A stretch of DNA of 64,000 nt from Oscillospiraceae bacterium. GTDB lineage: Bacteria; Bacillota; Clostridia; Oscillospirales; Oscillospiraceae. Each line of letters opens with the position of its first letter. Position 1 is the stretch's first letter. The notes beneath the pieces were generated by a model. That model saw nothing but the letters and a program-made list of their open reading frames with translations, was not told the DNA's origin and searched no databases. Made by a program: the position numbers and the translations under genes. Location of the stretch: the NCBI GenBank assembly GCA_916988195.3, contig CAKASQ030000039.1, forward strand, positions 62,001 through 126,000, written 5' to 3'. Shown here piece by piece: positions 1 through 8,402 of the stretch.

Positions 1-947
1 ACCCAATTCTCAGGGTCATTCCAGATTTTTTTCTTGCTCTTGTAGGACTGTTTTGTAGTCTTGAAGTTTACGGTATGCCCCAGATAGTCTACGCGCTCCA
101 AAATGCGGGAAACCGTTTCATTTGTCCATTTGTACGGGTCTGCTGTTGGCTTGTTGCTGGTCGGCAGACCTTTCGCATGGCAATAGGCGGTTGGGTTCAA
201 GATTTGCTGCTGTTTGAGCCATTTAGCAATCTGCGTGGGGCCTTTGCCGGACGCACACAGGGAGAATATCTTCTGTACGACGGCTGCGGCTTCTTCATCG
301 ACGATCCATTTCTTTTTGTCCTCTGGGCTTTTCATATAGCCATAGGGCGGAATGGTCGTCAAATGCTCGCCGGACTTGCCTTTGCTCTGCCATGTAGCGC
401 GAATCTTCTTAGAGGTATCGCGGGCATACATTTCGTTGAACACATTGCGGATCGCGGTAAACTCACTTTCGCCGCGTGTGCTGTCCACGCCGTCATTGAC
501 GGCAATGAAATGAACGCCAAACTCCGGGAAAACAACATCGGTATACATTCCCACTTGGAGATAATCGCGCCCGAAGCGGCTCATGTCCTTTACGATGACG
601 CGCTTGATCCGCCCTGCCTTGATGTCGGCAAGCATACGCTGGAAGCCCGGACGGTTGAAGTTTGTGCCGGAATAACCGTCGTCCTCGTCATAATGTCGGT
701 AAGCGGTAATCCCATGATCCTTGCAGTAGCGTTCCAGAATCTTCTTCTGGTTCGCTATGGAGTTGCTTTCACCATCCAGCTTATCTTCCTGCGAAAGACG
801 CTCATACAGAGCGGTCAGGCCTTCTTCCTCTGCTTCCGTAGATAGCCCCTTGGCGTAGAACTGCAAAACATTATCGCGGATCACGCTGCGAAGCTCATTG
901 CTTAAACTGTCCTGCGGCTTCAAGCTCTGAAAGGTAAATCCCGTCAT
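1..947 (-). CDS. Large serine recombinase, 3' end beyond left edge
   Basis: The frame is open from an ATG at 947 to the window edge and gives 315 residues. The protein has the resolvase catalytic domain: ALYERLSQED near residue 48 carries the nucleophilic serine region, and VKDMSRFGRDYLQVG is the arginine-containing active-site segment of large serine recombinases. The recombinase domain follows (PPYGYMKSP). Zinc ribbon and coiled coil lie outside the window. Its start overlaps the stop of the upstream resolvase in ATGA, which suggests translational coupling. It is probably the integrase of the ICE. The family is certain; its target is unknown. Confidence 0.93.
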   Translation of the reverse strand, partial: MTGFTFQSLKPQDSLSNELRSVIRDNVLQFYAKGLSTEAEEEGLTALYERLSQEDKLDGESNSIANQKKILERYCKDHGITAYRHYDEDDGYSGTNFNRPGFQRMLADIKAGRIKRVIVKDMSRFGRDYLQVGMYTDVVFPEFGVHFIAVNDGVDSTRGESEFTAIRNVFNEMYARDTSKKIRATWQSKGKSGEHLTTIPPYGYMKSPEDKKKWIVDEEAAAVVQKIFSLCASGKGPTQIAKWLKQQQILNPTAYCHAKGLPTSNKPTADPYKWTNETVSRILERVDYLGHTVNFKTTKQSYKSKKKIWNDPENW

Positions 948-1360
948 CTGAACTCACCGCCTTTCTCGGAAGAACTGCGGTAGGCGTTGACAATGCCGCG
1001 ATACAGTTCTCGGCAAAGGGGCAGATCGCCGTCTGTAATGGAGCAAATCGAAATACCTCTCTGCTCCATATCATCAAGGAACTGCACCGCTGCAAGACGG
1101 CTGCGGTAAAGTCGATCAAGCGATACGACAACGATTTTCTGCACGCGGTTCTCATGGATTGCTGCAAGCAGATTTTGAAACGCCGGACGCTCTGCGGTCA
1201 GGCCGCTGTATCCATTGTCCACGAAGAACATATAGGTGTCCGTTCCGTTTTCCTGCGCATGGCTCAAAAGTCGGTGCATTTGATTGTCAAGGTTCAGGTC
1301 TGTTTGTTCGTTCGCCGCACGGTAGTAATATGCGGTGATTTTGTCGGGCTGCTTTTTCAT
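944..1360 (-). CDS. Short resolvase-domain protein (serine recombinase catalytic domain only)
   Basis: This 138-residue protein covers only the N-terminal resolvase fold. It has NQMHRLLSHAQENG, FFVDNGYSG and VVSLDRLYRSR, which match the core of serine recombinases, but the usual YxRxS start is replaced by YYYRAANEQ, so the catalytic serine appears to be missing. There is no recombinase or zinc domain. It lies immediately upstream of, and overlaps, the large recombinase. It may be an accessory or regulatory partner (like a directionality factor) rather than an enzyme. That role is inference. Confidence 0.8.
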   Translation of the reverse strand: MKKQPDKITAYYYRAANEQTDLNLDNQMHRLLSHAQENGTDTYMFFVDNGYSGLTAERPAFQNLLAAIHENRVQKIVVVSLDRLYRSRLAAVQFLDDMEQRGISICSITDGDLPLCRELYRGIVNAYRSSSEKGGEFR

Positions 1361-1429
1361 GTTGCCTCCTATTCCGGCAGCCGGACAAACAGGTTATTTA
1401 TATTATACCAGGGATCTCGCTCGCCGTCA

Positions 1430-1615
1430 TTAGGCGGGTTCAAAATTATTTGTAACTTTTTTACCCCGCAAGTCATTCTGAATCAGGCGGCGCACCTTTG
1501 TCACGGCGTCCTCTTTCGCGCCGTCTTTGACGACGGCCTTGACGATATACGTTATATCCCCGATCTTGTACTCGCGTACAATCGGGGACGTTGTTTTCTT
1601 CATGGTTGTTTCCAT
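1430..1615 (-). CDS. TnpW-like transposon-encoded protein
   Basis: The predicted protein has 61 residues. The ATG at 1615 was chosen because GGGGG precedes it closely; an upstream extension in the same frame has no ribosome site. The core (GDITYIVKAVVKDGA, then RRLIQND) matches the TnpW-type small proteins common in Clostridial ICEs. Two diverged relatives occur in the nested element (20954-21154 and 27375-27566). The function of the family is unknown; position next to recombinases suggests a role in excision or regulation. Confidence 0.75.
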   Translation of the reverse strand: METTMKKTTSPIVREYKIGDITYIVKAVVKDGAKEDAVTKVRRLIQNDLRGKKVTNNFEPA

Positions 1616-1786
1616 AGAAACAAATCCCCCTTTCATGGGAAACGAAATAACTACAAAGGGAAATGACAAAACGGACGGCTGCTGGCGCAGCTCCAAGGGA
1701 GTTTCACCCCCGCACGGTTCTCGTGCAGCCCTACCCATCGCCTGCGACGCTTTGAACGCTCGGACTGTGGCTGTAAGGTCGTATCA

Positions 1787-1879
1787 TTATGTGTTTTGCG
1801 CGTCATCGCCTGCAAGTTGCCACACTTGCGTTACGGCTCGGTATTTGTCGCTCGGCATATCCTCTCGGATATACGTCAT
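1787..1879 (-). pseudogene. Small coding-like remnant in the recombinase-sigma factor gap
   Basis: Between 1616 and 2092 no complete gene was found. On the minus strand a frame opens after a TAG near 1935 and reads FCAELGGWYAMTYIRED, ending in TAA at 1787-1789. The composition looks like real protein, but there is no good start upstream; the only ATG (1879) would leave 30 residues. It is probably the C-terminal part of a decayed gene, or a short unannotated one. Confidence 0.3.
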
Positions 1880-1992
1880 GGCGTACCAGCCGCCCAGCTC
1901 GGCGCAAAAGGAACGTACCCGTTTTGCCTATGATGCGCCGCTGTTATCTTGCGGGCTTTCTTTATCAAGGAACAATAAGGCTTTGCCAGCCT

Positions 1993-2024
1993 GTAAAAGC
2001 ATACCGTTTCCGATATGCTTTTAC
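1993..2024. repeat. Perfect 11-base inverted repeat
   Basis: GTAAAAGCATA (1993-2003) and TATGCTTTTAC (2014-2024) form an 11-base stem with a 10-base loop. It lies downstream of the sigma-factor operon (minus strand). No T tract follows on either strand, so it may be a processing or protein-binding site rather than an intrinsic terminator. Confidence 0.5.
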
Positions 2025-2092
2025 GGAACGACAAACAGCCCATAACGGGAAGCGTGGAAAGGGGTACACGCTCCCCGCATGGGCTTAAAGAG

Positions 2093-2335
2093 TTAGCCTA
2101 CATGAAACGCAAGAGTGCGGGTAATAAGGCGCACTTGCAACCTGTTACGCATTTCTTCGTCCACATAGGAGTAAGTATTGCCCGCGTCGTCTTTCAGCGT
2201 TCGGGTACAAAGTTTCGCTATGTAACCTTCGTAATGCTTCAAGATCGCGCACATGGCGTTTGTGTCGCCGTTTGCCGCTGCGGAAATGACAGGGAACGGC
2301 AACAGATTTTCAGATTTCCTAACGGTGTTCATCAT
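2093..2335 (-). CDS. Helix-turn-helix conjugative-element protein (HTH_16-like)
   Basis: Eighty residues starting MMNTVRKSEN; GGAGGG lies about 8 bases before the ATG at 2335, and the start overlaps the 3' end of the sigma-factor gene by 17 bases. The pattern AANGDTNAMCAILKHYEGYI is the conserved helix of the small helix-turn-helix proteins that accompany sigma-70-like factors in Tn916/Tn1549 elements. It probably acts with the upstream sigma factor in control of element genes. The exact target is not known. Confidence 0.7.
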   Translation of the reverse strand: MMNTVRKSENLLPFPVISAAANGDTNAMCAILKHYEGYIAKLCTRTLKDDAGNTYSYVDEEMRNRLQVRLITRTLAFHVG

Positions 2336-2765
2336 CTGCTTTTCCCTCCAAATACTGTTTGATCTTCGCAAGCGCGGATTTCCTATGCCGGAAAACCGTC
2401 GTGCGTACAACATTCAGCAGTTCGCCAATTTCCGCGTCGCTCATATCCAAGAAGTAGGACAAGAGAACAATATCGCGTTTCCTTTCGGGCAAAGCGTTAA
2501 GGGCTTCGGCAAGCAGTTCATTTTTGACGAGTACATCAAAGCCGGACACTTGAAAACGGTAATAATCGCTTTCGTATTCGTCCGTCGTGAAAAGCTGCGC
2601 AAGTTCGCTTTCGCTCAAATCCGAAAAAGTTACTTCGCGGGCTGCGCGTTTCGCAAGGGTGCGGCGGTAGCTTTTCGCTTCGCCTACCAACGTTTTCTTT
2701 GCCAATGCGTCATACTGATGTTGTATTCTTTCCTTGTCGGAAGAAGATAGCTCCATAGAGTTCAC
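2319..2765 (-). CDS. Sigma-70 family RNA polymerase factor of the ICE
   Basis: The 148-residue protein has a C-terminal sigma region 4: LPERKRDIVLLSYFLDMSDAEIGELL followed by the recognition helix VVRTTVFRHRKSAL. The N-terminal 80 residues correspond to a short region 2-like part and are weakly conserved. AGGAGGTGAA stands directly before the start. It is the first gene of a two-gene unit with the helix-turn-helix protein. Such factors are standard in Tn916/Tn1549-like elements and are thought to drive element transcription. Confidence 0.8.
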   Translation of the reverse strand: MNSMELSSSDKERIQHQYDALAKKTLVGEAKSYRRTLAKRAAREVTFSDLSESELAQLFTTDEYESDYYRFQVSGFDVLVKNELLAEALNALPERKRDIVLLSYFLDMSDAEIGELLNVVRTTVFRHRKSALAKIKQYLEGKADDEHR

Positions 2766-3214
2766 CTCCTTCCCGCGTGGAGTAGAGGACGGGAGTTAAA
2801 GGCTTGTCCTCTCTGCCCCTTTCGCTCCGTACCCGTTCGGGAGATGGCTCTTTGTTGCTCCTTTCAAAAATAAATTGAAATAAACAAAATGCGCCCGCCC
2901 GCAAGACGCGGACGAGCGCAAAGGAATTGTGAGCAATATTTAGATGTACTGACAGTTCATACACATAGCCAAAATATCCCGCTGGCGGATAAAGGCTTTT
3001 TTTGATAAGTTAAAAATTGTCGATTTGTGTCGCAAGAAAAGGAACACGGCGATACCTCCAAGATACCGCCATGTCCTTAAAAAAGGGCGACTTTAATACA
3101 CCCCCCGTAAATCCATTTTTCAAAAAGGAAAACGGCGGCTTTGATTTTGATATTTCAAGGCTGCTGTTCTCTAACTTCGCGCAAATCTGCTGTTAGCGGC
3201 TCTGTGCGAATGAT
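2766..3214 (-). other. Leader region upstream of the sigma-factor gene
   Basis: No convincing long gene is present in these 449 bases. On the minus strand there is a hairpin GGCGGTATC / GTATCGCC near 3040-3075 and an 8-codon ORF (MCMNCQYI, 2940-2966) that could be a leader peptide. The arrangement suggests attenuation of the sigma-factor operon, but no T-tailed terminator was recognised. Confidence 0.3.
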
Positions 3215-4291
3215 TTATGAAACTTGGTGCTTTGCAAATACACGGCGAGAGATAACTGCGTCAATTCCTAAAAAGACCAATGCTGTCGGGATTGCCCACA
3301 CTGCATACAGCATACCGTTATTCATTTGCTCCACTGATAAGAGCGAAACGGCTTGCACATGATACAAAGGTAAAAGCCCAATCAAGCGGAACAACGGATT
3401 TGCTTCTGTGATCGGCAGCAACACCGGAAAAAGAAAAGTTGCCATAGACGCAACGAAAGCTACAATCTGATTTTTACTGATTGCAGATATAAGCAGCGTA
3501 ATTCCCGTTACGCTGAGAGTACAGGTAAACGCCAAAAGAATTTGATATTTTAGCAACGTTCCACAAGTGATATTGAAAGGAATGAACCCCTCTACATAGT
3601 CGCTGGGAGCGAATAGAATACTACAATCCAGCCCTTCCGTTCCGTAAAAGATAAGAGCAAGAAGCAAGCTAAAAGCCGCAACCAGCGCGGTAGTGAGAAT
3701 GGCGGTAAGAATACCTGCTGCTACCTTTGCAGTAGCGCATTTGGTTTTGCCGTATTTGCTTGTCAATATGATATTGTCAACGCCTTCATACTCGCCGGAG
3801 AAAATCGGAGCAAGCATGATGATAACCGCAAGAGCAAGCACGATAAAAACCCGCACCATGTTTTTACTTGTTGAAAGCCAACCATCTACATAGCCAATTT
3901 TGATTTCTTCATTACCGAACACATCCGAAACACTTAATCCGTTCCAATTTCCCTCTTTATCAGAAAATCGGGAAAAGGCAGCGGATTGTGTAGCGTTTTG
4001 ATACAGGTACATCGCATTGAGACCATGCAGATCATGGGTCGGCGCAAAGTCATTCATCATTTGCTGTACTTTTTCGTCGGTCAATATTCCCTCGTATTTC
4101 GCGGCAATTCCCTTGTCGATTTCTACTGCCGTTTTACCTGAACCTTCCGCACTTACACCGTCAAAAGCATATTTGTTTTGAAAGGTGGAAAAGGATAGCA
4201 AGGCAGAGAACAGGATAATTCCAATTAGAGCGATGAGCGCCAAACGCTTTGAAAACACTTTCCGCAGTTCAAAAAGAATCAGTTTTTTCAT
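3215..4291 (-). CDS. ABC-2 type transporter permease
   Basis: This 358-residue membrane protein has one N-terminal membrane helix (about residues 17-35), a large extracellular loop (about 35-145) and five more hydrophobic helices between 150 and 345. This is the BcrB/NatB-like ABC-2 layout. Its ATG overlaps the stop of the ATPase gene in ATGA. With the ATPase it should form an exporter or immunity pump; the neighbouring two-component pair suggests peptide-antibiotic sensing. The substrate cannot be read from the sequence. Confidence 0.85.
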   Translation of the reverse strand: MKKLILFELRKVFSKRLALIALIGIILFSALLSFSTFQNKYAFDGVSAEGSGKTAVEIDKGIAAKYEGILTDEKVQQMMNDFAPTHDLHGLNAMYLYQNATQSAAFSRFSDKEGNWNGLSVSDVFGNEEIKIGYVDGWLSTSKNMVRVFIVLALAVIIMLAPIFSGEYEGVDNIILTSKYGKTKCATAKVAAGILTAILTTALVAAFSLLLALIFYGTEGLDCSILFAPSDYVEGFIPFNITCGTLLKYQILLAFTCTLSVTGITLLISAISKNQIVAFVASMATFLFPVLLPITEANPLFRLIGLLPLYHVQAVSLLSVEQMNNGMLYAVWAIPTALVFLGIDAVISRRVFAKHQVS

Positions 4292-5163
4292 TCTTCACAG
4301 CCCCCTTTGAAATAGAATAGGTACAAATCTTCCAAAGTAGGCTGCACCCTTACTGCATTTTCCATCGGCGGACGATCTCCAATGATCCGTAAAATTGTCT
4401 GGTTTTCGCTGGTGTTTCGCAAGTTGCTTGTGTTGTAGGCAGCCGCGTATTTTTCCGCATAGGCAGTCGGAACCGTACATTCCCACACTTGGCCGTCGAT
4501 TTCAGAAGTGATCTCCTGCGGATTTCCAAAGTGAATGATTTGCCCGGATTTCATCATGATGATTTCCTCCGCAATAAACTCCACATCGGAAACAATATGC
4601 GTAGACAGGATCACAATGCGGTCTTTGGAAAAGGCGCTGATCAAATTGCGGAAACGGACGCGTTCTTTCGGGTCAAGCCCCGCCGTCGGCTCGTCTAAAA
4701 TCAAAATATGGGGGTCATTGAGCATGGCCTGTGCAATCCCCAAACGCTGCTTCATGCCCCCGGAAAAGGTTTTGATTTTGTGCTTACTTTCTCTCGATAA
4801 GTCTACTGCTTCCAGCAGCTCCTTTGACTTCTTCCGCGCCGCCTTCTCGTCCAATCCTTTTAGGGCAGAAACATAGAGCAGGAAGTCAAACGCTGAAAAA
4901 TCCGGGTAATATCCGAAGTGCTGGGGCAAGTAGCCCAAAAGATTGCGATAGCGTTCACCCAGCCCCACAATGTTTTTCCCGTTCAGCAGAATTTTCCCGG
5001 AAGTAGGATTTTGGATATTGCAGAGCAGACGCATAAGCGTTGTTTTCCCTGCGCCATTTGCACCCAGTAAGCCGTAGACGCCATTTGTTAAGGTAATATT
5101 CAAATTGTCCACGGCGGTTTTGGAACCGAACTTTTTTGTCAGTCCGATCGTTTTTAATTCCAT
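4288..5163 (-). CDS. ABC transporter ATP-binding protein
   Basis: The protein (291 residues) has Walker A GANGAGKT (about 35-42), signature SGGMKQR, Walker B ILILDEPTAGLD and the switch histidine in STHIVSD. The C-terminal 80 residues are an extension typical of BcrA/NatA-type ATPases. A T-tailed hairpin (5190-5225) lies between it and the upstream kinase gene, so it may have its own promoter or depend on readthrough. It powers the permease encoded next to it. Confidence 0.93.
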   Translation of the reverse strand: MELKTIGLTKKFGSKTAVDNLNITLTNGVYGLLGANGAGKTTLMRLLCNIQNPTSGKILLNGKNIVGLGERYRNLLGYLPQHFGYYPDFSAFDFLLYVSALKGLDEKAARKKSKELLEAVDLSRESKHKIKTFSGGMKQRLGIAQAMLNDPHILILDEPTAGLDPKERVRFRNLISAFSKDRIVILSTHIVSDVEFIAEEIIMMKSGQIIHFGNPQEITSEIDGQVWECTVPTAYAEKYAAAYNTSNLRNTSENQTILRIIGDRPPMENAVRVQPTLEDLYLFYFKGGCEE

Positions 5164-5189
5164 AAAAAGCCCCTTTCTCCATAGGGAGC

Positions 5190-5225
5190 AAAAAAATACT
5201 CTCCATGTGTTTTCATGGAGAGTAT
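5190..5225 (-). terminator. Intrinsic terminator between sensor kinase and ABC genes
   Basis: On the minus strand ATACTCTCCATG pairs perfectly with CATGGAGAGTAT (12 base pairs, 6-base loop), followed by seven T residues. It sits after the kinase stop and before the ATPase ribosome site, so it should separate, or attenuate, transcription of the two halves of the cargo operon. Confidence 0.85.
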
Positions 5226-5249
5226 AGAGGGAAAATATCTACTTTTTAT

Positions 5250-6428
5250 CTACAAGGCAGGAGATTTGAAGTAGGCGGATACCTTTGCCCCGGATGCAGT
5301 ATTTTCGATCTTCAAATAGCCGTTGTGGTGTTCACAAAGCAGCTTGCAAATATACAGCCCAAGTCCAAAATGCTCGGAATGGTTGCTTTCCTCTGTGTAA
5401 TATGGACTGGTGGCTTTTTGCAGACCGTTTTTGTCAAACCCCTTTCCATCATCCGATACGGAAAGCAGCAGGCCATTGTCACGCAAGGCAAAAGAGATTG
5501 TCACCGCAGTCCGGGCATACCGAACCGCGTTGGAGATCAGGTTATTGCTGACCTGTGAAACAAAGGCCCCATCAAGGGATAACTGCGAAACAGGCATGTC
5601 ATTTTGTAAAATCAATTCTTTTCCGTTTTTCGCACATACGATTTTTGCGCTGTCATACAAAGAAGATGCCACTGTCTGCAAGTCTATCAACTTGTACTCC
5701 GGCTGCGCATCTTCCATGCGCCTAAGATTGCTCATACTGCTCACATAGCTTTCCATACGGGAGATATGTTTGCCCATTATGGCGGCGGTTTCTTGTGTTT
5801 GAGGATTTTCGCTGGCTTGCAGCATTTCATTATAGCCTTTTAGTACTGTTAGAGGGGTACGCAAATCGTGAGCAAAAGCGGCGTTGAGTGCTTTTCGTTC
5901 TTCAACTTGCCGCCACATTTTAGAGAAATTGTCCGCAAGGGTTGTCCGCATGATTTCAAAGGACGCGCAAAGCTGCCCCAATTCATCGTTGTTATCATAG
6001 TCGATTGAAAAGTCCAAGTCATTGTTCGCTATTTTTTCAGAAGCAGTCCGCAGTTCCACAAGCGGCTTTTTCAGCCTGTTTCTGTAAAACAGCAGCGCAG
6101 CAGCGATAATACAGAATGCAGAATAGATAGGAGTTGCAACAATGGGAAGTTTCTCCAGTAGCGCAATGGTACGCTCGTCCTCTTTAGACATCGGGACGGG
6201 CACTGTCCCGATGTAAGCGCCGTCGCCCAACTGTTCCCCCTGTTCATTTGTCAAATAATATTTTTCGCCGGACGGGGGATAAGATGATCTAATATCTTCA
6301 GCAGCACTGCCGCAAATAAAAAAAGTGGCTACGGAAAGAAAAACTGCGAGTACAACAAAGGCAATTACATAGAGAACAAGGCTTTTTCGGAGAGATAAAT
6401 AGTGCTTGCGGCAATTTACTTGACCCAT
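5250..6428 (-). CDS. Sensor histidine kinase (HAMP, HisKA, HATPase)
   Basis: The ATG at 6428 (392 residues) is preferred over a TTG six codons upstream because GGGGGTGTGG precedes it. Two membrane helices (about 15-40 and 100-118) flank a 60-residue extracellular loop; a HAMP segment follows, then the phosphorylated histidine in AFAHDLRTPLT. The ATPase domain has N boxes (NNLISNAVRYA), DDGKGF and GLGLYICK. It overlaps the response regulator gene. Together they probably control the adjacent ABC exporter, as in lantibiotic or bacitracin resistance modules. The signal is unknown. Confidence 0.92.
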   Translation of the reverse strand: MGQVNCRKHYLSLRKSLVLYVIAFVVLAVFLSVATFFICGSAAEDIRSSYPPSGEKYYLTNEQGEQLGDGAYIGTVPVPMSKEDERTIALLEKLPIVATPIYSAFCIIAAALLFYRNRLKKPLVELRTASEKIANNDLDFSIDYDNNDELGQLCASFEIMRTTLADNFSKMWRQVEERKALNAAFAHDLRTPLTVLKGYNEMLQASENPQTQETAAIMGKHISRMESYVSSMSNLRRMEDAQPEYKLIDLQTVASSLYDSAKIVCAKNGKELILQNDMPVSQLSLDGAFVSQVSNNLISNAVRYARTAVTISFALRDNGLLLSVSDDGKGFDKNGLQKATSPYYTEESNHSEHFGLGLYICKLLCEHHNGYLKIENTASGAKVSAYFKSPAL

Positions 6429-7090
6429 TTGTATCCACACCCCCAAACCGTTTCAATATATATGCGGTCGGTATATGCCGCGATTTTGGATCGTATTCTG
6501 CGGATATGCTCTGCCACAACGCTGCTGTCGCCCTCGCTGTCATAACCCCAAATACGCTCATATATCCGTTCTTTATCAAAGATCTGTCCTGGATTTTGAG
6601 AAAGCAGTTCCACAATATCAAATTCCTTTTTTGCAAGACCGACACGCTTATCGCCAAAGAACAAGCAACGTTCTGAATAGTCAATCGTCAAATCACCGGA
6701 AAACTTGACTTGTGCTTCAAAATTGTGTCGTGCTTCCCGGCGCAGATGAGCGCGCACCCGCGCTTCAAGTTCCATAAGTGAAAAGGGCTTCACAATGTAA
6801 TCATCGCCGCCAACAGTAAAGCCTTTTACCTTATCTGTATCTTCGATTCGAGCAGTCAGAAAAAGGATCGGGCAGGATATGTGATCGCGGATACGCTTGC
6901 AAACTTCTAACCCGTCTGTTCCGGGCATATTGATGTCAAGCAAAATAATATCCGGTTGTTTTTCCACTTGCTTTAGTGCTTCTGCACCATTGAAAGCGGG
7001 CAGGACACGAAAGCCCTTGCTTTCAAAAAAGCTGCCGAGCATAGAAACAATGTCGCTTTCATCGTCAGCGATTAAGATTTTTGTTCCCAC
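6416..7090 (-). CDS. OmpR-family response regulator
   Basis: The receiver domain has ADDE acidic residues near the N-terminus, the phosphorylation site in IILLDINMPG, and the conserved lysine in VKPFS. The C-terminal winged helix ends in IETVWGCGYKW, typical of OmpR/PhoB proteins. The GTG at 7090 was chosen: TAGGAGG lies 8 bases upstream, while a GTG at 7099 sits inside that ribosome site. It is the first gene of the regulator-kinase pair and the likely activator of the ABC genes downstream. Confidence 0.93.
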   Translation of the reverse strand: MGTKILIADDESDIVSMLGSFFESKGFRVLPAFNGAEALKQVEKQPDIILLDINMPGTDGLEVCKRIRDHISCPILFLTARIEDTDKVKGFTVGGDDYIVKPFSLMELEARVRAHLRREARHNFEAQVKFSGDLTIDYSERCLFFGDKRVGLAKKEFDIVELLSQNPGQIFDKERIYERIWGYDSEGDSSVVAEHIRRIRSKIAAYTDRIYIETVWGCGYKWVK

Positions 7091-7133
7091 TTTACACACC
7101 TCCTAACAATTAAGTGTAGTGCTCATTTTTCAA

Positions 7134-7319
7134 CTATTTATCAATTATCTTACTGTCTATTCTTCTCCCGTCAACAGGCTTTTCCGCGTCTTTGGGTATC
7201 AACCAAATGCGGCTGAACTTTACCGCGCCGGGTATGCGCTCACCCTCGCAAAGTTTCTGCACCCGTCTTTCGGAAATGCCCCATTTTGCCGCCACTTCCG
7301 CACAAGATATATATTCCAT
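7134..7319 (-). CDS. Excisionase-like helix-turn-helix protein
   Basis: This 61-residue protein has the MerR-like winged helix of small excisionase-family proteins: the core reads EVAAKWGISERRVQKLCEG, then FSRIWLIPKDAEKP. It has a strong minus-strand promoter upstream. In related ICEs a gene of this kind lies near the regulatory end and may act in excision or in repression of the downstream operon. The DNA target is not known. Confidence 0.75.
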   Translation of the reverse strand: MEYISCAEVAAKWGISERRVQKLCEGERIPGAVKFSRIWLIPKDAEKPVDGRRIDSKIIDK

Positions 7320-7359
7320 ACAAGCACCCGTCCTTTCTGCTTAAAACCTACCATGATAT

Positions 7360-7388
7360 ATTATATACGGTCGAGCGAATAATAGCAA
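7360..7388 (-). promoter_or_regulatory. Sigma-A promoter for the excisionase-like gene
   Basis: On the minus strand TTGCTA (7388-7383) and TATAAT (7365-7360) are 17 bases apart, about 40 bases before the gene start. Confidence 0.65.
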
Positions 7389-7493
7389 TAAGCAAAGCAC
7401 GAACAACTGGAAGTATTTAAGCCAATGATATGAATTGTGTAGACATATCCAAGAGGAAAGGTGAACAGTAGAATGTAATAGGGTGAATGAATA

Positions 7494-7850
7494 ATGGCAA
7501 AAAGACCTGTACCATTGTACGATTTTAAGGCTTTCGGGGCAGCCATAAAAGCCGCGAGAAAAGAATACGGCGAGAGCCGGAAAAAGGTAAGCGACGAGTT
7601 ATATATATCCCCGCGATACCTTGCGAATATCGAGAACAAGGGACAGCAACCGAGTTTACAGGTATTCTATGACCCTGTAACCCGGTATCATATTTCGGTA
7701 GATCAATTTTTCTTCCCGAACAGCAACGCGGAGAAATCCACCGGGCGGCGGCAGCTTGACGCGCTGCTGGACGGTATGAGCGATAAAGGCATACGGATTG
7801 TAACCGCAACGGCAAGGGAGATAACGGAAGTCGAAAAAGCAGAGGACTAA
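7494..7850 (+). CDS. XRE-family transcriptional regulator
   Basis: The 118-residue protein has an N-terminal helix-turn-helix of XRE type: FGAAIKAARKEYGESRKKVSDELYIS is followed by RYLANIENKGQQPS. The C-terminal part ends VTATAREITEVEKAED. It is divergent from the excisionase-like gene and upstream of the mobilisation operon, and such regulators in Tn1549-like elements are thought to keep the element quiet. The ATG is preceded by a weak site (GGGTGAATGA). Confidence 0.85.
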   Translation: MAKRPVPLYDFKAFGAAIKAARKEYGESRKKVSDELYISPRYLANIENKGQQPSLQVFYDPVTRYHISVDQFFFPNSNAEKSTGRRQLDALLDGMSDKGIRIVTATAREITEVEKAED

Positions 7851-7871
7851 CCTCACAATATGGGAAACAGG

Positions 7872-7905
7872 AGATTGCAGCGCATGGCGGCTGCAATCTT
7901 TTTTT
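7872..7905 (+). terminator. Intrinsic terminator after the XRE regulator
   Basis: AGATTGCAG pairs with CTGCAATCT across a short loop and is followed by seven T residues. It ends the regulator transcript before the mobilisation genes. Confidence 0.85.
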
Positions 7906-7966
7906 GCGTCCAAAATCAAAAGAACGCGCAACAAATACCGCCTTTCGGTGGGGGTATGGAGTAGAT

Positions 7967-8047
7967 AGCAAGCATAGGGAGTGTAGCCACACTCCCGAAA
8001 AAGCACCCGTCTGTGCTTTGCTTGTTGGGATAATCCCAAACCCTTAT
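7967..8047 (+). repeat. Three-hairpin element, left copy (candidate oriT or operator)
   Basis: Three palindromes follow each other: GGGAGTGT-AGCC-ACACTCCC (7977-7996), AAAGCAC-ccgtct-GTGCTTT (8000-8019) and TTGGGAT-A-ATCCCAA (8025-8039). A related copy in reverse orientation lies at 19672-19765, ahead of the polyvalent protein. The first and third palindromes are conserved in sequence; the second keeps only its hairpin shape. Its place right before mobC and the relaxase makes it a candidate origin of transfer, or a shared control site. Confidence 0.6.
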
Positions 8048-8072
8048 TCGGAGCGGAAAGGACGGTGAACAA

Positions 8073-8402
8073 ATGGCAAACCGAACGCGGAATATTGTGC
8101 TGCGCGTTCCTGTGACTGCCGAGGAACGGGCAATGATCGAGCGTAAAATGCAGCAGATGGGAACGGGCTGTTTTTCCGTTTATGCGCGGAAAATGCTCAT
8201 AGACGGATATGTGATCCGGCTGGATTACAGCGACATGAAAGCAATGACCGCCGAGCTGCAAAAAATCGGCACAAACATCAATCAGATTGCAAAGCGCGTG
8301 AACGCTACGGGAACGCTCTATGCGCAGGACATTGAGGACATCAAGGGGGCGATGGCGGAGATATGGCAATTACAAAGATCCATCCTATCAAAAGCACCCT
8401 GA
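8073..8402 (+). CDS. mobC: MobC-like relaxosome accessory protein
   Basis: The protein has 109 residues. An N-terminal ribbon-helix-helix (IVLRVPVTAEERAMIERKM) is followed by the MobC core (LQKIGTNINQIAKRVNATG). Such proteins bind oriT and help the relaxase open the DNA. The gene overlaps the relaxase start by 40 bases, and the three-hairpin element lies just upstream. Confidence 0.9.
   Translation: MANRTRNIVLRVPVTAEERAMIERKMQQMGTGCFSVYARKMLIDGYVIRLDYSDMKAMTAELQKIGTNINQIAKRVNATGTLYAQDIEDIKGAMAEIWQLQRSILSKAP

Noticed and set aside
1789..2088. Plus-strand open frame in the recombinase-sigma factor gap
   Set aside because: No ribosome site, and the opposite strand has a more protein-like frame (1787-1935).
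2940..2966. Leader peptide of a ribosomal-protection resistance gene
   Set aside because: The 8-codon ORF precedes a sigma-factor gene, and no tet(M)-like gene is in the window; kept only as a weak remark in the leader entry.
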